A stretch of DNA of 64,000 bases from JARYLZ01 sp964388275 (GTDB lineage: Bacteria > Bacteroidota > Ignavibacteria > SZUA-365), in contig CAYLZD010000024.1 in assembly GCA_964388275.1 (NCBI GenBank), forward strand, positions 1 through 64,000. Direction: 5' to 3'. Of the stretch, positions 1 to 6,608 are shown one piece after another. The notes under the pieces are model-generated. The model ran no database searches. It was given only the letters and a program-made list of their open reading frames with translations, and was not told the DNA's origin. Positions within the stretch are counted from its first letter, which is position 1. Every line of letters starts with the position of its first letter. The translations under genes and the position numbers were made by a program.

Positions 1-88
1 TGAGCCTGAGGATCAATTTGTCCGGAATCAGGACCAGGGTGTCTTGCTGCGCCCAGGCGTGGGATGCAGGCAACGACATGAGCATCAT
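1..88 (-). CDS. N-terminal end of an exported protein (partial)
   Basis: The minus-strand frame runs off the left edge of the window. It reads a hydrophobic stretch ending in SHAWA followed by QQDTLVLIPDKLILRL, which looks like a signal peptide with an AxA cleavage site and the first mature residues. The only in-frame ATGs are at 88, 85 and 79. They would leave a signal peptide of only about 13 residues with no basic N-region. The hydrophobic core continues upstream in the same frame (RCVFSAVIA), so the true start is probably further upstream with a non-ATG codon, or the T6 run near 108 has a length change; I cannot decide. The function of the mature protein is not visible. Confidence 0.5.
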   Translation of the reverse strand, partial: MMLMSLPASHAWAQQDTLVLIPDKLILRL

Positions 89-195
89 TGCAATGACGGC
101 GGAAAAAACACACCGGACTAAGCTGTGAGCTGCGAGAGACGAAAGACGGGAAAAGTGGGAGACTCGACAACATCCATCGAATGCACGGCGATCAG

Positions 196-215
196 GAGAG
201 AGAGAGAGAGAGAGA
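196..215. repeat. (GA)10 dinucleotide microsatellite
   Basis: Twenty bases of uninterrupted GA repeat lie about 110 bp upstream of the partial exported-protein gene that reads leftwards. Long perfect dinucleotide tracts are uncommon in bacterial chromosomes and can change length by slipped-strand mispairing. Its position suggests a possible effect on promoter spacing, which is inference. Confidence 0.85.
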
Positions 216-218
216 ACA

Positions 219-667
219 CCCCCCAAGATGGAAACATAACACATGACATTTTGTGCATTGTAACCCCCGATAATGGATATGTAACTCCAGCCAAGCGGCA
301 ATATCAAGTAGCGTCGTCACTATGTCAAGTCAAAAGCAAGCGCCCTATGCGAACACGAAATGCTCCAAGAACCGAATTCATCCGCCGCTGCCTCTCGCGA
401 CATGGCCTTTGTCCCGGAGTTTTCACCGGGCCTATCCGTCGCGGGTAGAACCACCGATTATGCCGGCAATATCAGTGTTTCGGTGTATCGGCGTATCGGG
501 GATTTGCTCTTCACCGCACCCGTCACTGTGATTTTGTGCCTTTTGTGCCCTTTACGGCTTATGTGATTTCACTGCCCTGGTTCTCCGGATTCCGAGTCCC
601 CACTCCCGCTCCAACACAGCAGCCGCATAATTCGATTATCGTGCCGCGGCGCAGCCGCCCGGCTCTT
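219..667. other. non-coding stretch, no supported gene
   Basis: No frame on either strand shows recognisable domains or credible composition. It contains a C-run after the GA tract and a short direct repeat of TTTTGTGCC around 533-549. It ends where the T9SS-domain remnant stops. Confidence 0.5.
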
Positions 668-965
668 TCACTTCACTATCATCGTCCTGACCGATTCATT
701 ACTTCCCGCCTGCAGTACGCACAGGTACATCCCGCGCGGCAGCCCCGATGTGTCCACGGGATACGAATGCAGGCCGGGGCCGAGTTCGTCGTCTACAACC
801 TTGCGCACAATCATGCCGAGCATGTTTATGAGGGAAAGGCCACCCGCTCGCGGCTCGAAAGCGTGAATTCCAGCACCGCGCGTCTGTCCGCGGGATTCGG
901 GTACGATGCGTTGAATTGGAATCCTTCCGGCAACCGCGCGCTGATTGAAAAACGGATTCGACGCA
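668..965 (-). pseudogene. frameshifted remnant of a T9SS type A sorting domain
   Basis: Reading the minus strand, one frame gives LPEGFQFNASYPNP then ADRRAVLEFTLSSRERVAF and then hits a stop near 830. The neighbouring frame continues the same domain with LINMLGMIVRKVVDDELG, later SGLPRGMYLCVLQAG, and ends in TMIVK and a TGA at 668. Together these match a complete Por-type C-terminal sorting domain (YPNP, the MLG turn, the G-(I/M)-Y-x-x-L strand, terminal K), split by a single-base frameshift at about 830-838 in a GGGAAAGG context. No cargo domain precedes it, because the DUF1634 gene ends at 971. It is most likely the tail of a deleted secreted-protein gene. A sequencing error could explain the frameshift, but not the missing body. 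Confidence 0.75.
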
Positions 966-970
966 GCAGT

Positions 971-1321
971 CTAAGAGATCAGCGAGATTGCGACGCTGAG
1001 AGCGATGATCGCCAGCACTGCCGAGGATATGGCCGCGTAACGGCGGTCCCCCTCGCGCTCGAATGCAATTATGGCGACTGCTACGCGCAGCACCGGAGTG
1101 GCCATCAAAGCGATTATCCCCGAAGTCAGCCATGCCGCGGGATCCGCAGCGAGCCGACCGGCCGGGAGCGACAGCAGCCGCTCGAGTGAACCGTCAGGCG
1201 CTGAGTCCAGGAATGCCGACAGAAGAAAACCTGCCGCCATGCATGCGCTGCTGACGGCGATCCCGATGCGCAGTACGAGCGCGACGAAGTGTTCCAGAGG
1301 AGCCTGCCGGTGCCTGTTCAT
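971..1321 (-). CDS. DUF1634 family membrane protein
   Basis: This 116-residue protein has three predicted membrane helices (about 10-33, 63-85 and 93-115) separated by a short polar loop. That is the size and layout of DUF1634 proteins, which are commonly encoded beside TauE/SafE exporters. Its ATG overlaps the TGA of the upstream exporter gene in an ATGA arrangement, so the two are translationally coupled. It is probably an accessory inner-membrane subunit of the exporter; no catalytic residues are evident. The family assignment rests on size, topology and context, and the role is inferred. Confidence 0.75.
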   Translation of the reverse strand: MNRHRQAPLEHFVALVLRIGIAVSSACMAAGFLLSAFLDSAPDGSLERLLSLPAGRLAADPAAWLTSGIIALMATPVLRVAVAIIAFEREGDRRYAAISSAVLAIIALSVAISLIS

Positions 1322-2133
1322 CAGAAAAACATCCTCGCCGCGGTTGCGAAAATAAGCAGCACGAACAGCAGCATGATGGTAACTCCCCGAAGTCTTGCGC
1401 CTATCGCCATTCCTATCCGGGAACCCGCCAGCACTCCGAGCGCGGCGGCCGACGCATAATACGGATGCACATGCCCGTGTGCGAAATAGATTATCGCCCC
1501 CGCGACCGCCGTCACCCCAATCATGAAATTGCTGGTCGCCGCGGCGGCTTTCATGGGAACACCGCAGGCCATGGTCATGACCGGCACCTTCACGATACCG
1601 CCGCCCACGCCGAGCAGACCGCTGAGATTGCCCGCAAGGAAGGAGACCAGCACGCCGAAACGCAGATTGCGGACCGCGTACGAAATGCTTCGCCCCTCGG
1701 CCGGATCGAAATACTCGCCGCGTATCCGGGCAGCCGGGTCATCCCTGACGTCGCCTTCGCCCCGCGAGCGAGTCCGCCACCACATGAGGATTCCGGTGAA
1801 GACCAGAAACAGAGCGAAGATCTTCTTCAGCGCCTCCGCCGGCAGGAAATTCGCGCCCACCGCGCCGATGATTCCCCCGGCCGTGGTCATCACTTCGAGC
1901 GACATGGCGAGTCGGATATTGCTGTACCCGCGGTCGACGTATACGGAGGCCGTGGCGGTCGACGTCGCGATCACCGCGATCATGCTCGCGGCCACCGCCT
2001 GATGCATCGGCAATCCGAAACCGATGGCTAAAATAGGCACCAGTATGATTCCTCCCCCGATTCCGAAAAGCGCGCCGGTCAGGCCGGCGGCGAGACCGGC
2101 GAGAACAACCGCGGCAAAAGTGAATATGCTCAT
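1321..2133 (-). CDS. TauE/SafE family anion exporter
   Basis: This 270-residue polytopic inner-membrane protein has the two-fold pseudo-repeat of the TauE/SafE (DUF81) family. The first half opens with a glycine-rich helix (GLTGALFGIGGGIILVPIL). The second half repeats it as GNLSGLLGVGGGIVKVPV near residue 168. Both GxGGG motifs followed by a VP dipeptide are intact. The family exports sulfite, sulfoacetate or other small organosulfonates and anions; the substrate here cannot be read from sequence. A charged loop (about 120-145) links the halves. The gene is coupled by ATGA overlap to a DUF1634 gene, a frequent pairing. The ATG at 2133 is the natural start because the hydrophobic segment begins within five residues. 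Confidence 0.88.
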   Translation of the reverse strand: MSIFTFAAVVLAGLAAGLTGALFGIGGGIILVPILAIGFGLPMHQAVAASMIAVIATSTATASVYVDRGYSNIRLAMSLEVMTTAGGIIGAVGANFLPAEALKKIFALFLVFTGILMWWRTRSRGEGDVRDDPAARIRGEYFDPAEGRSISYAVRNLRFGVLVSFLAGNLSGLLGVGGGIVKVPVMTMACGVPMKAAAATSNFMIGVTAVAGAIIYFAHGHVHPYYASAAALGVLAGSRIGMAIGARLRGVTIMLLFVLLIFATAARMFF

Positions 2134-2223
2134 CCATCCTTTCCGGATTTGTTTTCGGATTGAACTGATGATCCGGGCAGCGGGCGGCCGAGGAACGGTC
2201 CGGAATGAAACTGCGGATGCAAA

Positions 2224-4233
2224 TCAGCGCTTGATGTTGAGGAGATGCGCTTCGAGCCTTCGGGCAGACTCCACGACGAGATAATAGGCGCCCGGCGTCA
2301 AATCCCCGACAGGCAGAGGAAAGATGTGCGATCCGGCTTCCAGGGCGTTGCGCTCGAAAAGCATGCCGACGAAACGCCCGGCCGTGTTGAAAAGCGCGCA
2401 GGAAACGCCCGAAGTCTCGTTGAGCTGTATGGACAAATGAACAACGGCGGATGTTGGATTCGGCCACGCGGTCGAAACCCCGGCCCCTTCCTGCGGTCCG
2501 AGCAACACCTTGATCACCGGCAGATCATTCAGGGCGCCGTCGATATCCAACTGGCGCAAGCGGTAGTAAACTTCCCGGCGCGAAGATGATACGGGCGCGG
2601 CATCCTCGAAACGATACTCCCTTCCATCGATGCCCGCGGGATCACCCGCGGCGAAGCCGATCTCATCCCAGACAAAGGAGTCGTACGACCTCAGGACATG
2701 GAAGCCGGCGTTCGACCGTTCGGAAGCGGTCTTCCAGCGCAGCAGCACGCGACTCGACTCCACGGAGGCGCTGAAATGCAGCAGGTCGACGGGAGTTATG
2801 GCGCCGTTCAAATCGATGAAGCTCGCGTATACGTCGCTTCCGGCGTTATCGTCGCGGAAATCCCTCCACACCGCGAAATACCCCGGTCCGCCCGCGTAAA
2901 GGAGCATCGGATTGTCCTGATTGCCGTTCGCTGTGCAGACGAGGGCGCCCGAGACATCCCACATTCTGAGGCCTCCCCAGGATATGCGCTGGCCGTAGAT
3001 GTTGGAGTTCAAACTCCCTCCTCTTGCGTCATGCCATGCCAGCACGGCGCCTCCGGCGCCGTCGCGCGCCAATCCGTACTGCTCGACGCCTTGAGCCGAA
3101 GGGCAGACATCGATTCCGTTGGCCTGCCAGATCTGCACCCCCTGCCGGTTGATGCTCTGAACGAACACTCTCGGGCTGTACGAGAAACGTGAATCTCTCC
3201 AGGCGACAATCGTGCCTCCCGTTTCATCCGGAATGACGGCCGGAGCTGTCTGATCATTTTGCGCGACGCAGACGGCGACGCCGTTTTGAAGCCATAAGGC
3301 TAGCCCGTTACTGTCCAGACGCTGAGCGTAAATATCGGAGTTCCCCGGCCCTCCCCTGCCATCCTGCCATGCGCAAACCGCGACTCCTCCGTCCCATGTT
3401 ATGCGCGGATTCTTCTGAGACAGAGGGGCGGTGCAGACCGGTTTGCCCCCCGCCGTCCATGCGAGTTGGCCTATCCCGTTGATACGCTGGGCGTAAAGGT
3501 CGCCGCCGTTGCCGGGATCGCGGGCATCCTCCCAGACGACGATTACTCCTCCTTTGTCGTCGGAAACGGCATGCGGCAAAACCGCGCTCGGAGTAACGGG
3601 GCAGACATTGATGCCGTTCTCCGTCCAGAGCCTTTCGCCGCTTCCCGACACCCGCTGCGCATACACCGCGAAACCGGTGCTGCGCGCATCCTGCCAGATT
3701 ACGAAAGCGCCGCCCGCTCCATCTTTAGCTATAACCGGATAATTCTGGGCCCATGGCGACGTGCATATGTGAATGCCGTTCGGCGCCCAGGCGTTCTGAC
3801 CGGACGAATCCAACCTCTGAACGTATATGTCGAAGTCTCCGTTTCGCGTATCGTCCCATGCCACGATCACACCTCCGGATCCGTCGGATACTGCCCTCGG
3901 CCTCCGCTGCATGCCCAAGAAACCGCAGACTGGAACGCCGCCTGCGCCCCATACAGTTGCCCCGGATGCGGTGATACGCTGAGCGTAAATATCGGCGCCG
4001 GCTACCGGACTCCGTTCATCCTCCCACACGACGATGAGCCCTCCCCGACCATCGGTCACAACATCGTGGTTTTTCTGATCGCCGTCCGCTCCGCAGATCA
4101 GGTTGTTGACGTACGGCAGCGGCGACCACTGAGCCCGAAGCGCAGCGGGTATCACAAACGCGGCCGACAATAATATCGGCAGCAGCATGCCGCGCACGAA
4201 CGTTCGTTTTCCGGATTGCGGACACTCGCTCAT
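2224..4233 (-). CDS. secreted eight-repeat propeller protein with T9SS sorting domain
   Basis: This 669-residue protein begins with a signal peptide (hydrophobic core about 17-33, cleavage after LRA). About eight repeats of roughly 50 residues follow, each with a GG(x)IVxW(E/Q/R)DxR core, an IYAQR strand and a PVC-type cysteine. They occupy about residues 55-450 and are most simply an eight-bladed beta-propeller. A fibronectin-III-like segment (VLLRWKTASERSNAGFHVLR) spans about 475-575. The C-terminus is a type A T9SS sorting domain starting at AWPNPTSAVVHLS and ending LLNIKR, so the product should cross the outer membrane through T9SS. The ligand is unknown. It lies about 90 bp upstream of the TauE gene on the same strand, but nothing links them functionally. 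Confidence 0.85.
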   Translation of the reverse strand: MSECPQSGKRTFVRGMLLPILLSAAFVIPAALRAQWSPLPYVNNLICGADGDQKNHDVVTDGRGGLIVVWEDERSPVAGADIYAQRITASGATVWGAGGVPVCGFLGMQRRPRAVSDGSGGVIVAWDDTRNGDFDIYVQRLDSSGQNAWAPNGIHICTSPWAQNYPVIAKDGAGGAFVIWQDARSTGFAVYAQRVSGSGERLWTENGINVCPVTPSAVLPHAVSDDKGGVIVVWEDARDPGNGGDLYAQRINGIGQLAWTAGGKPVCTAPLSQKNPRITWDGGVAVCAWQDGRGGPGNSDIYAQRLDSNGLALWLQNGVAVCVAQNDQTAPAVIPDETGGTIVAWRDSRFSYSPRVFVQSINRQGVQIWQANGIDVCPSAQGVEQYGLARDGAGGAVLAWHDARGGSLNSNIYGQRISWGGLRMWDVSGALVCTANGNQDNPMLLYAGGPGYFAVWRDFRDDNAGSDVYASFIDLNGAITPVDLLHFSASVESSRVLLRWKTASERSNAGFHVLRSYDSFVWDEIGFAAGDPAGIDGREYRFEDAAPVSSSRREVYYRLRQLDIDGALNDLPVIKVLLGPQEGAGVSTAWPNPTSAVVHLSIQLNETSGVSCALFNTAGRFVGMLFERNALEAGSHIFPLPVGDLTPGAYYLVVESARRLEAHLLNIKR

Positions 4234-4390
4234 ATGCTATTGTAAGAACTTTTCCGCCAAACTGCCACTACCCGCCCGATTTTTTTTCGGAGCAGCAAAA
4301 TACGCGGTCGCGCGATCCGGGTCTTCCTCCCCGCCTGCCGTGACGGGCGCCGCGCGAAACACCCGGCTTAAGGCATGCCGTCAAACGGAC

Positions 4391-4420
4391 TGCGCCCGGC
4401 TTCCTGGGAAACCGGGCGCA
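4391..4420 (-). terminator. hairpin downstream of the anti-sigma gene
   Basis: TGCGCCCGG and CCGGGCGCA form a perfect 9-bp stem with a 12-nt loop that could add a short inner pairing. It begins 36 nt beyond the stop of the anti-sigma-like gene and is followed by only a weak T-rich stretch in that direction. It may be a terminator or an mRNA-stabilising hairpin. Confidence 0.45.
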
Positions 4421-4456
4421 AGGAGTAGGAACGCGGTGCTTGTCGTTGCCGTCGCG

Positions 4457-5125
4457 TTACCTTGGACTCTTGTCTCGAAGTTTCTTCAAATCGATATTCA
4501 ACCGCATTCGCACCGTGTCGGAAGTGAGTACAGAAGCTCCGGGCGTGGAGGAGGTGACGCCGGGTTCTATCTCCGGCGCCGCTTCTTCGTCCGCGGGTGT
4601 AGCGCCCTGCGCTCCGGAAGGGTTCTTGGCGCCGGTCAGGGGAAATCCGGGCGACGAGTCGATATCCCTGTATTCGACCGGTTCGTCACCGGCATCCGGT
4701 AGCAACGGGGCGTCCGGAACCTCTGTTTTCGGATCGGGAGATGAAGCGGGCGCCATCCTGTTTTCTGGATCCGAGGGCAACAGAACGACGAGGGACAGCA
4801 CCACCACGCCAAGCGCGCTGATGACGGACACAGCGGACTTGAATATTCCTGCGGAAACCGCTCCGCTGCCGGCGGCGCCCGGAAGAGTGAAATTGACCGG
4901 AACGGTTCCGAGAAAAGCCGCCAGATGAGAGCGCAAACGCGTATGTTCGGCGCGAATCATGCCTCTGTCGCCATCCAGTGTCCGGCGTATAATTTTTTCA
5001 GTTTCAAGCATTCGACCGAGATCCGCATCCCGGGCGGCCGTCATCTCGAAAGACTCCCGCTCGGAATACCTCATTTCACCTTCCAAATAGCGGTCGATGA
5101 GCCGGTGATATTCGCTGCGTTTCAT
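4457..5125 (-). CDS. probable anti-sigma factor, single-pass membrane protein
   Basis: This 222-residue protein has a cytoplasmic helical N-terminus (EYHRLIDRYLEGEM then SERESFE), typical of anti-sigma N-terminal domains. One membrane helix lies at about 98-117 (VSVISALGVVVLSLVVLL), followed by an acidic, Pro-rich periplasmic tail of about 100 residues. There is no HxxxCxxC zinc motif, so it would be a non-zinc anti-sigma domain. Its ATG overlaps the stop of the ECF sigma gene by four bases, the usual arrangement for sigma/anti-sigma pairs. The pairing is inferred mainly from that context. The C-terminal region resembles no domain I recognise; it may sense an envelope signal. Confidence 0.7.
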   Translation of the reverse strand: MKRSEYHRLIDRYLEGEMRYSERESFEMTAARDADLGRMLETEKIIRRTLDGDRGMIRAEHTRLRSHLAAFLGTVPVNFTLPGAAGSGAVSAGIFKSAVSVISALGVVVLSLVVLLPSDPENRMAPASSPDPKTEVPDAPLLPDAGDEPVEYRDIDSSPGFPLTGAKNPSGAQGATPADEEAAPEIEPGVTSSTPGASVLTSDTVRMRLNIDLKKLRDKSPR

Positions 5126-5718
5126 GATACTTCCTTACGAATTGGAGGTTTCTGCGTTTCGCGGCAAGGTCGGTAATCAGGGTGTGCCATGACTGCATCC
5201 CTCAGTTTTTCGCGCGCTCTCGAAGCGCGTTTGTATATCGCTTCGATCGTCTTGTTCTTCATGGCCGCGATTTCGGCCAGATTATAACCGCTGTAAACAT
5301 TCAGAATAAGCACCTCTCTATAATCCATCGGCAATTGATCCAGGGCTTCGAGCACAATCTCCTCAATATCGCTGCGGCGCTCGGATTCACTCTCCGGATG
5401 CGTCGCTTCGTCGAGCGGCGACACGGAGGGCTGCCTGCGACGCGCTCTGATAGAGGTCAAACACTGGTTGCGAATGACCTTGTATATGTAGGACACCGGA
5501 TGCTCGACGTCGACAGGCGACCGCCTGAGAAGAATGATCCTCTCCCACGCCTCCTGCGAGATATCCTCGGCCGCTTCCTGGTTTCCTGTCATTTTGAGCG
5601 CGTACATATACATCCGGTGATTCAGACGGTTGAACAGTTCCATGAAGGCGTCGTTGTCTCCGGCCAGATGCCGCGCCATAAGTTCCGTTTCGTCAACGGA
5701 ATTCAAGGTTCGGGTCAT
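5122..5718 (-). CDS. RNA polymerase ECF sigma factor
   Basis: This is a 198-residue extracytoplasmic-function sigma-70. Region 2 is visible at about residues 24-60 (FNRLNHRMYMYALKMTGN then EAAEDISQEAWERI). Region 4 is at about 130-180, with LPMDYREVLILNVYSG, the helix-turn-helix LAEIAAMKNKTIEAIYKR and a closing SRAREKL. The ATG at 5718 is chosen because it places region 2 at the normal distance. A TTG at 5757 would add 13 residues and has a slightly more purine-rich upstream, so the start is not certain. The gene overlaps the anti-sigma gene by ATGA. A divergent lipoprotein/OmpA pair lies across a 300-bp spacer and is a natural candidate regulon member, though no promoter motif proves this. 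Confidence 0.88.
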   Translation of the reverse strand: MTRTLNSVDETELMARHLAGDNDAFMELFNRLNHRMYMYALKMTGNQEAAEDISQEAWERIILLRRSPVDVEHPVSYIYKVIRNQCLTSIRARRRQPSVSPLDEATHPESESERRSDIEEIVLEALDQLPMDYREVLILNVYSGYNLAEIAAMKNKTIEAIYKRASRAREKLRDAVMAHPDYRPCRETQKPPIRKEVS

Positions 5719-6017
5719 GCGTGGTATCCGATATCCGGTCGTTTCGACTAATGGCAATTCTTCTGCCGCATGTGAACGATCGCTTCGTCACACACAAGAC
5801 GTTCGCAGAGGCAAAAACCTGACATCCCGACAAAAAAAAATGCGCCGGCAGGCCGTTCGCGCCGCTACCGCTGCGTGCGGATTTCCGGTCCCGGGATAGA
5901 AAACGGACGTACATCGTCTTGTCAGCGCGCGTGACCGCCTGCCGTCCATACGGGACATTGCGTGATCGTCCATCGCAATTCCGATGTATCTTCCGTAATT
6001 TCCTGTGTCGAAATGTC

Positions 6018-6608
6018 ATGAACAGAAACTTACAAGCCGAGGCGATCACTAACAACGGGCTTGCTGTCCGCAGCAGCGGCCTTGCGTTTTTCGTTCTTCT
6101 GGCGTTCGCGTTCCTGCTCGTGTGCTGCGGTTGTGAGGACCGATTGCCCAGCATCTATGATCCGGACGGAATCGACAAGGATTCGCTGTCTGACAACTCG
6201 TTCATACTGGACGGGCATGATTTCCGTCGTACCGTGTTCAACATGTCCCGCAACAGCGCTCGCGCCTACTATTTCGCGGAGGACAGCATCATGAGCATAC
6301 TCAACGCGGATGAGGTCAGGCTCGAGGACGGGCTGCCGGTATCGGTCGTGGTACACATCAACGTGCCCGGGATGGAAAGCGGCTCTTACCGCTGGTCGGA
6401 TGCGATACTCGATCCCGCCGCGAGGAGCAAGTCCCGCATTTCGATCGGAGGCGAGGAATACGTTTCCATACGCGGGAGCACGGAACTCTTCATTTTCAAC
6501 GACGGGCTGGTGCGGAAGGTCGTCGGGACATATTCCGGCATAATTGAAAACAGTTCCGGCAAACAGATCATCCTGTCGGACGGCAGATTCAACGGGGCGT
6601 TCTTCTGA
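6018..6608 (+). CDS. predicted lipoprotein of unknown function
   Basis: The 196-residue product has a type II signal sequence (FFVLLAFAFLLVCCGC) with cysteines at the lipobox near residue 40. A mature domain of about 155 residues follows with no family I recognise. It is rich in short strands and contains DDGLV- and GTYSG-like turns, suggesting a small beta-rich fold. The start at 6018 is preferred over upstream in-frame codons because it places the signal sequence correctly. The stop overlaps the next start (TGATG), so it is translationally coupled to the OmpA-like protein and probably works with it at the outer membrane. It diverges from the ECF sigma operon. Confidence 0.7.
   Translation: MNRNLQAEAITNNGLAVRSSGLAFFVLLAFAFLLVCCGCEDRLPSIYDPDGIDKDSLSDNSFILDGHDFRRTVFNMSRNSARAYYFAEDSIMSILNADEVRLEDGLPVSVVVHINVPGMESGSYRWSDAILDPAARSKSRISIGGEEYVSIRGSTELFIFNDGLVRKVVGTYSGIIENSSGKQIILSDGRFNGAFF

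Noticed and set aside
699..1133. Minus-strand ORF of 144 aa
   Set aside because: It reads a wrong frame through DUF1634 and the sorting-domain remnant; the real frames give recognisable motifs.
536..1189. Long + strand ORF (217 aa) over the DUF1634 gene and the T9SS remnant
   Set aside because: It is antisense to genes with recognisable family features, and its own translation is Arg/Pro-rich with no domains.
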